Positions 1-5,928 of a DNA stretch of 6,204 nucleotides are shown here, piece after piece (positions within the stretch are counted from its first letter, which is position 1; the number at the start of each line of letters is the position of its first letter). The notes under the pieces were generated by a model. The model did no database searches, was not told the origin of the DNA, and was given only the letters and a program-made list of their open reading frames with translations. The position numbers and the translations under genes are program-made. The DNA is from an uncultured Lysobacter sp. (GTDB lineage: Bacteria; Pseudomonadota; Gammaproteobacteria; Xanthomonadales; Xanthomonadaceae), in assembly GCA_902805755.1 (NCBI GenBank), contig CADCUA010000516.1, forward strand, positions 1 to 6,204, read 5' to 3'.

Positions 1-699
1 GAACTTGCGCAGGCCCGAATGGCTCGCGATCACTGGCGCCTTCGTCACCCGCAGCACGTCTCGGACAGCATCGTCGGACAGATGCGAGACGTCCACCATG
101 ATGCCGAGCCGGTTCATTTCCGCGACCACTTTCTCGCCGAACGCGCTGAGCCCGCCATGCGGGCGGTCCAGCGAGTAGGAACCGTCGGCGATGCGGTTGC
201 TGTGGCTGTGGGCGAGGGTGATGTAGCGCACGCCGCGTGCATGGAACGCCGCGACCTGCGCGAGGTCATCGCCGATCGGCGCGCCGTTTTCCATGCCGAG
301 CGCGAGCAGCACGCGGCGGTTTTCCGATAGCCGCTGCGCGTCGGCAGGTGACTTCAGCAGCGCGAAGCGGTCCGGGTGCCGCGCCGCCATCGCCTCGACC
401 GCATCGATCTGCATGTGCGCCTTCTGGCGCGCGGTGCCGGCCGCATCCTCGTCGGGCGAGGTGTAGATCGACATGAACGCGACATCGAGTCCGCCCTGCC
501 GCGCACGCGGGTAGTCGAACTCGCGGTCCGGCGTGTCGACGCCCAGGTCGCGCCAGCCTTCGAGCAGCTTGGACGGCGCATCGATATGCGTATCGACGAC
601 GATCGCCTCGCGTGCGAACTGCTGCGCGGGTGACAGCGGCTCATCCGCGTGCGCGAGCGGAAGGCACAGCAGCAGCGGGAGCAGGGCGGCACGACGCAT
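1..699 (-). CDS. Exported M19 family (renal/membrane-type) dipeptidase, N-terminal part
   Basis: Reading from the ATG at 699 on the minus strand gives 233 residues with no stop; the gene runs off the left edge, so it is partial (full members are about 400 residues). Residues 1-18 form a Sec signal peptide with an ALAHA-type cleavage site before DEP. Seen: H38 and D40 (DTHIDAP), E137 (MENGAP), H164 (LAHSHSN), H206 (VSHLS) and H227 (ASHS). Their spacing fits the family's two-zinc ligands and catalytic His (human enzyme H20, D22, E125, H152, H198, H219; for example 27 residues from Glu to catalytic His and 21 between the last two His). The family hydrolyses dipeptides, including some D-amino-acid ones; this one would act in the periplasm. 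A Shine-Dalgarno GGAG lies 5 nt upstream (705-708). It is divergent from the DUF885 peptidase gene. Family assignment is secure; substrate is unknown. Confidence 0.95.
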   Translation of the reverse strand, partial: MRRAALLPLLLCLPLAHADEPLSPAQQFAREAIVVDTHIDAPSKLLEGWRDLGVDTPDREFDYPRARQGGLDVAFMSIYTSPDEDAAGTARQKAHMQIDAVEAMAARHPDRFALLKSPADAQRLSENRRVLLALGMENGAPIGDDLAQVAAFHARGVRYITLAHSHSNRIADGSYSLDRPHGGLSAFGEKVVAEMNRLGIMVDVSHLSDDAVRDVLRVTKAPVIASHSGLRKF

Positions 700-728
700 G
701 GCGACTCCGGTCGACGGGGGGAAGCCAC

Positions 729-737
729 GATCATGCC
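729..737 (-). repeat. GGCATGATC motif, copy facing the dipeptidase gene
   Basis: Read on the minus strand this is GGCATGATC, 29 nt upstream of the dipeptidase ATG. An identical 9-mer in the opposite orientation sits at 867-875, upstream of the other divergent gene. CATGAT within it matches the -10 hexamer at four of six positions, but no matching -35 lies 17 bp upstream. It may be a shared regulator half-site, a -10, or chance. Confidence 0.35.
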
Positions 738-841
738 AAAGCCCGAGCTCCTGATGGGCCGCCGGTGCGGGGGTCGCGGGTGATCACGCATGAGCGCCTG
801 CCCGCTCGCTCCGTTTGCCGCATCCATCGCTTTACCCGGCC

Positions 842-869
842 GCCGCATCCGCTGCACAACGGGTGCGGC
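842..869 (+). promoter_or_regulatory. Hairpin in the probable DUF885 gene leader (first)
   Basis: GCCGCATCC (842-850) pairs with GGGTGCGGC (861-869), giving 9 bp including one G-U, around a 10-nt loop. It is about 55 nt upstream of the DUF885 start. There is no U-tract after it, so it is not an intrinsic terminator. Whether it lies inside the transcript depends on an unmapped start site. Confidence 0.35.
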
Positions 870-875
870 ATGATC
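867..875 (+). repeat. GGCATGATC motif, copy facing the DUF885 gene
   Basis: Inverted partner of the copy at 729-737, 47 nt upstream of the DUF885 ATG and partly overlapping the 3' arm of the adjacent hairpin. Each divergent gene therefore has one copy in the same orientation relative to itself. Confidence 0.35.
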
Positions 876-883
876 TGCGCTTC

Positions 884-900
884 CGGGAGCGCCGCTCCCG
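884..900 (+). promoter_or_regulatory. Perfect 8+1+8 dyad just upstream of the DUF885 ribosome-binding site
   Basis: CGGGAGCG (884-891) and CGCTCCCG (893-900) are exact reverse complements around a single C. As RNA this folds to a 7-bp GC-rich stem with a GCC loop, ending 9 nt before the Shine-Dalgarno GGAG. It could be an operator or a leader hairpin affecting translation. No T-run follows, so it is not a terminator. Confidence 0.45.
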
Positions 901-909
901 TTGCCGACC

Positions 910-913
910 GGAG
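910..913 (+). promoter_or_regulatory. Ribosome-binding site fixing the DUF885 start
   Basis: GGAG at 910-913 lies 9 nt before the ATG at 923. The reading frame is open back to 815, but the upstream part is Arg-rich and has no signal peptide, whereas the protein from 923 begins at once with a signal sequence. Confidence 0.75.
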
Positions 914-922
914 TGCCCCACC

Positions 923-2791
923 ATGCATCGCGTCCTCATCGTGTCCGCCCTGTCCCTGGCCCTGTGCGTGGCCTGCTCGCATGGCACGCCCCGGTCCGAC
1001 AGCGGTGCAGCCCCTGCGACTGCAAGCGCTCAAGCCGGTACAGCGGCCGCCGATGCACGGCTCAATGCGTGGTTCGAGCGCAAATACGAAGAACAGCTGC
1101 AATCCACGCCGATGCAGGCGACGATGCTCGGGCGTCGCGACGGTTACAGCGAGCTCGACGACATGTCGCGCGAGGGCGCGGCGAAGCAGCTCGCATGGCG
1201 GCTGGCTGCGCTTGCGGAAATGAAGTCCACGTTCGACTACGACGCACTCGGCGCCGAAGCGAAGCTGTCGTGGGATCTGTTCGAGCAGCAGGCGCAGGCC
1301 GAGCAGGCGGCCGACCGCTTCAGCGACCACAGCTACCCGTTCGAGCAAATGGGCGGTGCGCAGGCGTTCCTGCCTACGTTCCTGATCAATTTCCACAAGG
1401 TCGAGACCGAAGCCGACTACACCGCGTACGTGGCGCGACTGCGCGAGGTGCCGCGTGCGTTCGGCCAGCTGATGGCGCGGGTGAAGCGCTCGGCCGAACT
1501 CGGCATCCGCCCGCCGCGTTTCGCGCATGAGGGCGTGATCGAGCAGGCCGGCAAGGTCATCGCCGGCGCGCCGTTCACCAAGGGCAAGGACAGTGCGCTG
1601 TGGGCCGATGCGCAGGCCAAGGCCGACGCGCTGGTCAAGGCCGGCAAGATCGATGCGGCACGCGCGCAGGCGCTGAAGGCCGACGCGCGCAAGGCACTGG
1701 TCGAGTCGGTGCAGCCCGCCTTCGCGGACGTCATCGCCTGGTACAAGGCAGACCTGCCGAACGCGGCGGTCAACCCGTCCGGCGTCGGCACGCGTCACCC
1801 CGACGGCGCCGCGTATTACGCCGAGCGCCTGCGCGCATCGACCACCACCGAGCTCACGCCCGATCAGGTCCATCAGATCGGTCTGACGGAGGTCGCGCGC
1901 CTGCGCGGCGAGATGGAAGCGTTGAAGACCAAGGTCGGTTTCAAGGGCGACCTGAAAGCGTTCTTCAAGTTCATGCGTACCGATGCGCAATTCAAATACC
2001 CGAACACCGATGTCGGCCGCCAGGCGTACATCGACGACGCAAGCAAGGCGATCGCGACGATCAAGCAGCAACTGCCGAACTACTTCGGCCTGCTGCCCAA
2101 GGCCGACCTGGTGGTCAAGCGCGTCGAGCCGTTCCGCGAGGTCGCCGGCGCCGCGCAGCATTACTACCCGAGCACGCCGGACGGCTCGCGCCCGGGTGTG
2201 TATTACGCGCATCTGTCCGATATGGAAGCGATGCCGAAGACCGAGCTGGAGGTCATCGCGTACCACGAGGGTCTGCCCGGCCACCACATGCAGATCGCGA
2301 TCGCGCAGGAACTGCAGGGCGTGCCGGAGTTCCGCAAGCAGGCCGGTTTCAACGCGTACTCGGAAGGCTGGGCGTTGTATTCGGAATGGCTTGCACGCGA
2401 GATGCCCGGCACCTACACCGATCCCTACTCGGAGTACGGCCGCCTGACCTCGGAGATGTGGCGCGCGATCCGGCTCGTCGTCGACACCGGCCTGCATGCG
2501 AAGGGCTGGACCCAGAAGCAGGCCGTGGCGTACATGGCCGACAACAGCTCGATCCCGACGCCAGCGGTCGAGGCGGAGGTGCGCCGCTACATCACCTGGC
2601 CGGGTCAGGCGACCGGCTACAAGATCGGCATGATCCGCATCCAGGAACTGCGCCGTAAGGCCGAGGCCGAGCTTGGCAACAAGTTCGACATCCGCGGCTT
2701 CCACGACGCCGTGCTTGGCGGCGGGGCGATGCCGCTGACGCTGCTGGAGCGTCGCGTCGGGCAATGGATCGCCGCGAAAAAACAGGGCTGA
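923..2791 (+). CDS. Exported DUF885 family metallopeptidase-like protein, probable lipoprotein
   Basis: 622 residues, about full length for the family. Residues 1-17 are a hydrophobic export signal ending CVAC; C18 would be the lipidated cysteine, although Cys at -3 is not a classical lipobox. A low-complexity Ala/Thr/Ser stretch follows to about residue 43, then the DUF885 domain. Seen: an HEGLPGHH motif with H448, E449 and H454/H455; a downstream SEGWALYSE with E481 and E488; and the C-terminal signature WPGQATGYKIG (559-569). These are the family's conserved elements and resemble gluzincin zinc sites: His and Glu in one helix and a second Glu about 30 residues on. Proposed role (inference): periplasmic or outer-membrane peptide hydrolysis. 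It is transcribed away from another exported peptidase. The family is poorly characterised, so substrate and exact metal ligands are open. Confidence 0.94.
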   Translation: MHRVLIVSALSLALCVACSHGTPRSDSGAAPATASAQAGTAAADARLNAWFERKYEEQLQSTPMQATMLGRRDGYSELDDMSREGAAKQLAWRLAALAEMKSTFDYDALGAEAKLSWDLFEQQAQAEQAADRFSDHSYPFEQMGGAQAFLPTFLINFHKVETEADYTAYVARLREVPRAFGQLMARVKRSAELGIRPPRFAHEGVIEQAGKVIAGAPFTKGKDSALWADAQAKADALVKAGKIDAARAQALKADARKALVESVQPAFADVIAWYKADLPNAAVNPSGVGTRHPDGAAYYAERLRASTTTELTPDQVHQIGLTEVARLRGEMEALKTKVGFKGDLKAFFKFMRTDAQFKYPNTDVGRQAYIDDASKAIATIKQQLPNYFGLLPKADLVVKRVEPFREVAGAAQHYYPSTPDGSRPGVYYAHLSDMEAMPKTELEVIAYHEGLPGHHMQIAIAQELQGVPEFRKQAGFNAYSEGWALYSEWLAREMPGTYTDPYSEYGRLTSEMWRAIRLVVDTGLHAKGWTQKQAVAYMADNSSIPTPAVEAEVRRYITWPGQATGYKIGMIRIQELRRKAEAELGNKFDIRGFHDAVLGGGAMPLTLLERRVGQWIAAKKQG

Positions 2792-2808
2792 TCAGCGCGC
2801 GGGGCCAT

Positions 2809-2836
2809 GCGGTCGGCCGTCAATGCGGCCGGCCGC
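2809..2836 (+). terminator. Strong GC-rich hairpin between DUF885 gene and yhbW; possible factor-dependent terminator
   Basis: GCGGTCGGCCG (2809-2819) pairs with CGGCCGGCCGC (2826-2836): 11 bp with one G-U, around a 6-nt loop. It begins 18 nt after the DUF885 stop. No T-tract follows, so it is not a textbook intrinsic terminator; it could pause or end transcription, stabilise an mRNA 3' end, or partly uncouple yhbW. The 3' half also contains the 12-bp palindrome GCGGCCGGCCGC (2825-2836). Confidence 0.45.
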
Positions 2837-2841
2837 AGTAC
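2831..2841 (+). repeat. 11-bp direct repeat GGCCGCAGTAC, copy upstream of yhbW
   Basis: The same 11 bases recur at 3884-3894, just past the yhbW stop codon, so exact copies bracket the gene. A short AACGG follows both copies at nearly the same distance. It may be a trace of insertion or duplication, or chance in GC-rich DNA. Confidence 0.4.
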
Positions 2842-2859
2842 TCATGCAACGGTCTGACT

Positions 2860-2864
2860 AGGTG
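2860..2864 (+). promoter_or_regulatory. Ribosome-binding site fixing the yhbW start
   Basis: AGGTG at 2860-2864 lies 6 nt before the ATG at 2871. The in-frame GTG at 2862 overlaps this site and has no Shine-Dalgarno of its own, so ATG 2871 is preferred. Confidence 0.65.
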
Positions 2865-2870
2865 TCGATC

Positions 2871-3878
<1,008 letters not shown>

Positions 3879-3883
3879 GGCAG

Positions 3884-3894
3884 GGCCGCAGTAC
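3884..3894 (+). repeat. 11-bp direct repeat GGCCGCAGTAC, copy downstream of yhbW
   Basis: Exact second copy of the sequence at 2831-2841, starting 6 nt after the yhbW stop codon. Confidence 0.4.
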
Positions 3895-3907
3895 GCCGGA
3901 ACGGCGT
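3893..3907 (+). terminator. Short hairpin after yhbW; weak terminator candidate
   Basis: ACGCCG (3893-3898) and CGGCGT (3902-3907) pair around a GAA loop, 15 nt after the yhbW stop. Only TT follows, so an intrinsic terminator is not well supported. It is the only compact stem close to the end of yhbW. Confidence 0.3.
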
Positions 3908-3954
3908 TCAACCAGTGAGTCCGCATTGCGCGCACGTCCGCTTGACACACGCTG

Positions 3955-3990
3955 CCTGATTAACCGGTCCAACTGCCGCGCTTGATCAGG
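3955..3990. promoter_or_regulatory. Imperfect 9-bp dyad ending on the -35 of the small-gene promoter
   Basis: CCTGATTAA (3955-3963) and TTGATCAGG (3982-3990) are reverse complements except at one position (a G-T pair), separated by 18 bp. The right arm contains the proposed -35 TTGATC. Half-site centres are 27 bp apart, so a regulator bound here would cover the promoter. An isolated TTGACA at 3942-3947 lies upstream but has no -10 at a usable distance. Confidence 0.4.
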
Positions 3991-4010
3991 TCGTTCGCTT
4001 GCTGAATATT
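3982..4010 (+). promoter_or_regulatory. Probable sigma70-type promoter of the 77-residue gene
   Basis: TTGATC (3982-3987) and AATATT (4005-4010) are separated by exactly 17 bp; each hexamer matches the consensus at four of six positions. The predicted transcription start is near 4017, giving a leader of about 23 nt before the ATG at 4040. The local drop in GC supports a promoter. No expression evidence is available. Confidence 0.5.
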
Positions 4011-4015
4011 TCAGC
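4001..4015. promoter_or_regulatory. 6+3+6 dyad over the -10 of the small-gene promoter
   Basis: GCTGAA (4001-4006) and TTCAGC (4010-4015) are exact reverse complements around TAT. The dyad sits over the proposed -10, a usual position for a repressor operator. The recognising protein cannot be named from the sequence. Confidence 0.4.
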
Positions 4016-4039
4016 TAGACGCACAGGCGGCTCATTCCC

Positions 4040-4273
4040 ATGTCAGATGAATCGGAAACGAAAGACCTGCACGCATTCGTCGCGCTGACCTGTCTGCCGG
4101 GCGAAGCGGCCTATCAGGCGGTGCCGATCGTCGCGTCCGATCTTGACGAGGCGAAGATGGTGGCGAGCCACCTTGCCGGAGAGGTCCATGCAGTGCTGAC
4201 CCAGGACACGGTGACCGCGCTTGGGGCAGCGCTGGCGGCAGGGCGGACGTCGATCGAGCATCGCGCCGAATAG
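4040..4273 (+). CDS. Small hypothetical protein, 77 residues
   Basis: I do not recognise this protein. It runs from ATG 4040 to TAG 4271-4273. A plausible promoter ends 30 bp upstream, and a modest purine-rich AGGCGG (4025-4030) stands 9 nt before the start. Codon third positions are mostly G or C, as in the neighbours. There is no signal peptide, membrane segment or metal motif. The composition suggests a compact alpha/beta protein: strand around residues 11-17 (HAFVALT), an acidic-start helix 34-45 (DLDEAKMVASHL), strand 48-53, then an Ala-rich helix 56-67. It carries one Cys (C18) in TCLPGEAAY. Frames on the opposite strand across this region have poor, Arg/Ser-rich composition and are not preferred. 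It is convergent with the downstream esterase gene. Moderately likely to be real; function unknown. Confidence 0.55.
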   Translation: MSDESETKDLHAFVALTCLPGEAAYQAVPIVASDLDEAKMVASHLAGEVHAVLTQDTVTALGAALAAGRTSIEHRAE

Positions 4274-4408
4274 GCGAGGCACGCACACCCGTTGTGAGCG
4301 AGCGAAACGTCGGGCTTGAGCAAACGGGCGACGTCAGGGATCAGCGTAACCGTGCGAGTTCTGCACCGGTCGATTGCAAGGGGCGCGAATCTTTTCAAAG
4401 GCTGCCTT

Positions 4409-4453
4409 CGCCGGTGCCGCGCAGAGCCGGTCCAAACACTACGGCACCCGGCG
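4409..4453 (+). other. Bulged 11-bp hairpin in the convergent gap
   Basis: CGCCGGTGCCG (4409-4419) pairs with CGGCACCCGGCG (4442-4453) except for a bulged C at 4447, around a 22-nt loop. There is no T-run on either side. It may be a 3'-end stability element for the upstream small gene or a factor-dependent stop; function is not shown. Confidence 0.35.
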
Positions 4454-4471
4454 TCGACGCATACCGGAACA

Positions 4472-4504
4472 GACGGAGACAGTGAAGCGATCACTGCCTC
4501 CGCC
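4472..4504 (-). terminator. Probable terminator of the esterase transcript
   Basis: On the minus strand, an arm reading GGCGGAGGCAGTGA pairs with TCACTGTCTCCGTC around the loop TCGCT: 14 bp with two G-U pairs. It begins 23 nt after the esterase stop codon and is followed by a short pyrimidine-rich TGTTCC rather than a full T-run. On the plus strand the two G-U pairs become A-C mismatches, so the stem is clearly better for minus-strand transcripts. This strand bias fits a terminator for the esterase gene. Confidence 0.55.
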
Positions 4505-4527
4505 GTCATCAGGTCAATGGCTGTGTT

Positions 4528-5733
4528 TCACCTTCCCCCAGCCGTCGCGGGCGGCGTTGGCGTGCTTGCGCCGGCTGCCGGCGTTGCAGGCTGAGCCGCG
4601 CCCGCCTGGAATGCGGACTTCAGTTGCTGGCCGACCAGCTGCTGCGCCTGCTTCGCCTTGTCGACCACCGGCGCCATACCGAAGAACTCGTGCGCGACGC
4701 CGTCATAGTTTTTGATCGTCACCGGCACGCCCGCACCCTGCAGCGCCTGCCCGTACTGCTCGCCTTCCGAGCGCAACGGGTCGATCTGCGCCAGCACCAC
4801 GGTCGCAGGTGCAAGGCCTGCCAGGTCCTTGCGGCCGACAAGTGCGATGCGCGGATCCTTGGCGCTCTCGGCCGAGGGCAGGTAATGACGCGCGAACCAC
4901 TCCATCATCGGTTTGTTGAGCGGCTTCGCGTTCGCGTTCTCGGTGTATGAAGGCGTGCTCATCGACGCATCGGCCACCGGGTAGATCAGCACCTGGTGCA
5001 CCGGCGCCTGCAGCTTCTGGTCACGCGCGGCAATTGCGACATTCGCTGCCATATTGCCGCCGGCGCTCTCGCCTACGACGGCTACGCGCTTCGGGTCGCC
5101 GCCCAGCGATGCCGCGTTCGCCAGCAGCCATTTGTATGCGGCCAGGGTGTCGTCATGCGCCGCGGGGAACTTGTGCTCGGGGCCTTGGCGATAGTGCGTC
5201 GAGACGACGATCGCGTCGGCCGCGTTCGCGATCGCGCGTGGGCTCGCATCGTAGGTGTCGAGGTCGGCAATGACCCAGCCGCCGCCATGGATATAGAGCA
5301 CGACCGGACGCGGCGCGCCTGCGGCGGTGCCTGCGCCCGCGGGTGTGTACACACGCACTTTCACCGGGCCTGCCGGGCCGGGAAATGTGCGGTCCTCAAC
5401 CTTGCCCACGGCCTCCGGCGTCGGTGTCTTGCCTTGTGACTGGATCAGCGCCTTGACCGCATCGGCTGGCGTCGGCTGCTTTCGAGCTTCCGCAGGCTCC
5501 AGCGTTTCGATGGGCTTACCGCCGAGCTTGCCCAGCTGGTCGAGCACGGCCTGCATCTGGGGATCGGCCTGTGGTGCTGTCGCGGCCTGAGGCGCAGCTG
5601 CGGGCGCCGCTGGCGCAGTGGCGGCAGGCGTCGCAGCCTCCTGATCGGGATTGGGACTCTGACTGCAGGCGGTCATCCCGACCAGAGAAAGCGCGAGCGC
5701 GCCAGTCAGCAGGCTTCGAGCAGGTAAGGCCAT
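4528..5733 (-). CDS. Lipoprotein esterase, hormone-sensitive-lipase family (alpha/beta hydrolase fold-3)
   Basis: 401 residues from ATG 5733. Residues 1-22 are a lipoprotein signal peptide with lipobox MTAC and lipidation at C23; Ser at +2 favours the outer membrane. An Ala/Pro-rich linker covers about 32-57, followed by a helical cap region and the catalytic domain from about 115. Seen: H149-GGGW oxyanion-hole motif, nucleophile S223 in GESAG, D318 in DPLRSEGEQY and H348 in DGVAHEFFG, giving a complete catalytic triad in family order. A second low-complexity Ala/Pro/Thr tail runs 376-401. The family hydrolyses short-chain esters and sometimes amides; the physiological substrate here is unknown. 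GAGG lies 6 nt before the start, and the reading frame upstream to 5868 has no export signal, which fixes the start. A perfect dyad 33 nt upstream suggests regulation. The nearest same-strand gene is a small possible DNA-binding protein 195 bp upstream. Confidence 0.95.
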   Translation of the reverse strand: MALPARSLLTGALALSLVGMTACSQSPNPDQEAATPAATAPAAPAAAPQAATAPQADPQMQAVLDQLGKLGGKPIETLEPAEARKQPTPADAVKALIQSQGKTPTPEAVGKVEDRTFPGPAGPVKVRVYTPAGAGTAAGAPRPVVLYIHGGGWVIADLDTYDASPRAIANAADAIVVSTHYRQGPEHKFPAAHDDTLAAYKWLLANAASLGGDPKRVAVVGESAGGNMAANVAIAARDQKLQAPVHQVLIYPVADASMSTPSYTENANAKPLNKPMMEWFARHYLPSAESAKDPRIALVGRKDLAGLAPATVVLAQIDPLRSEGEQYGQALQGAGVPVTIKNYDGVAHEFFGMAPVVDKAKQAQQLVGQQLKSAFQAGAAQPATPAAGASTPTPPATAGGR

Positions 5734-5739
5734 GACACA

Positions 5740-5743
5740 CCTC
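5740..5743 (-). promoter_or_regulatory. Ribosome-binding site fixing the esterase start
   Basis: Read on the minus strand this is GAGG, 6 nt before ATG 5733. It supports the lipoprotein start over the 45-residue longer open frame, which has no comparable site. Confidence 0.75.
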
Positions 5744-5766
5744 GGGTTCTTATGAAGAGCCCACGT

Positions 5767-5797
5767 TGTGACACTTCGAGTGTCACACGCGATGTGA
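5767..5797. promoter_or_regulatory. Perfect 9+3+9 dyad plus a third half-site upstream of the esterase gene; operator candidate
   Basis: TGTGACACT (5767-5775) and AGTGTCACA (5779-5787) are exact reverse complements around TCG. The right half also forms a second dyad with a following TGTGA (5793-5797), as TCACA-CGCGA-TGTGA. The first dyad ends 33 nt upstream of the esterase ATG. Half-sites TGTGA/TCACA recall CRP/Clp sites, but the 11-bp spacing between those pentamers is not the CRP 6-bp spacing, so another dimeric regulator is more likely. No T-run follows on either strand, which argues against a terminator. Near it, a clear -35/-10 could not be assigned. Confidence 0.55.
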
Positions 5798-5818
5798 AAC
5801 GGCCATCGGCAAACGCGA

Positions 5819-5837
5819 CCGGTCGAAGCTCGACCGG
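5819..5837. other. Perfect 8+3+8 dyad between the RHH-like and esterase genes
   Basis: CCGGTCGA (5819-5826) and TCGACCGG (5830-5837) are exact reverse complements around AGC. It lies about 90 nt after the stop of the small RHH-like gene and 86 nt before the esterase start. On the minus strand it is followed by TCGCGTTT, a poor T-run, so it could be a weak terminator for the upstream gene or a second regulator site. Confidence 0.4.
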
Positions 5838-5928
5838 CCATTCCGGCATCGCGCGTCCATCGGCGCAATCAACGGCGAAACGACGACCCGAGCGATGCCA
5901 GCGCGGCCATCCGTGTGTGGGCTCGTCT

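Larger units (their letters stand above)
700..922. promoter_or_regulatory. Divergent control region between dipeptidase and DUF885 peptidase genes
   Basis: This 223-bp gap separates two start codons facing away from each other, so both promoters should lie here. I could not fix a convincing -35/-10 pair for either gene. It holds an 8-bp palindrome GTGATCAC (780-787), a pair of inverted GGCATGATC motifs, and two hairpins in the probable leader of the plus-strand gene. No additional reading frame in it looks coding. Confidence 0.6.
4274..4527. other. Convergent intergenic region, no gene seen
   Basis: 254 bp between the stop codon of the 77-residue gene (plus) and that of the esterase gene (minus). 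Frames across it on both strands lack a Shine-Dalgarno and coding-like composition. It holds two long hairpins (4409-4453 and 4472-4504), consistent with 3'-end signals for the two converging transcripts, and a weaker 6-bp stem, ACGTCG 4307-4312 with CGACGT 4329-4334. Confidence 0.6.

Noticed and set aside
815..922. Longer N-terminus for the DUF885 protein
   Set aside because: The added 36 residues are Arg/Pro-rich and would bury the export signal. The GGAG at 910-913 points to ATG 923.
731..2764. 677-residue open frame on the minus strand
   Set aside because: It lies exactly antisense to the DUF885 gene. GC-rich genes commonly leave long open antisense frames. Its protein is Arg/Leu/Ala-rich without recognisable motifs, while the plus strand has a signal peptide and the HEGxPGHH motif.
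3942..3963. Promoter built on the consensus TTGACA at 3942-3947
   Set aside because: The nearest -10-like hexamer (GATTAA, 3958-3963) is only 10 bp away, and nothing suitable lies at 16-18 bp.
4360..4396. Intrinsic terminator before the CTTTTC at 4391-4396
   Set aside because: The upstream stem is only four base pairs (GATT/AATC) with a bulge, too weak for an intrinsic terminator.
4114..4509. 131-residue minus-strand frame antisense to the 77-residue gene and gap
   Set aside because: Its composition is erratic, no ribosome-binding site was seen, and it crosses the esterase terminator hairpin; it looks like chance openness.
5767..5787. CRP/Clp site
   Set aside because: TGTGA and TCACA are present but separated by 11 bp instead of the 6 bp of the CRP consensus.
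5734..5868. Longer N-terminus for the esterase
   Set aside because: The extension has no export signal and crosses the operator-like dyad. ATG 5733 has a well-spaced GAGG and opens a standard lipoprotein signal.
5800..5910. Three CGGCCAT repeats in the gap upstream of the esterase
   Set aside because: Only seven bases, irregularly spaced, in GC-rich DNA; compatible with chance.
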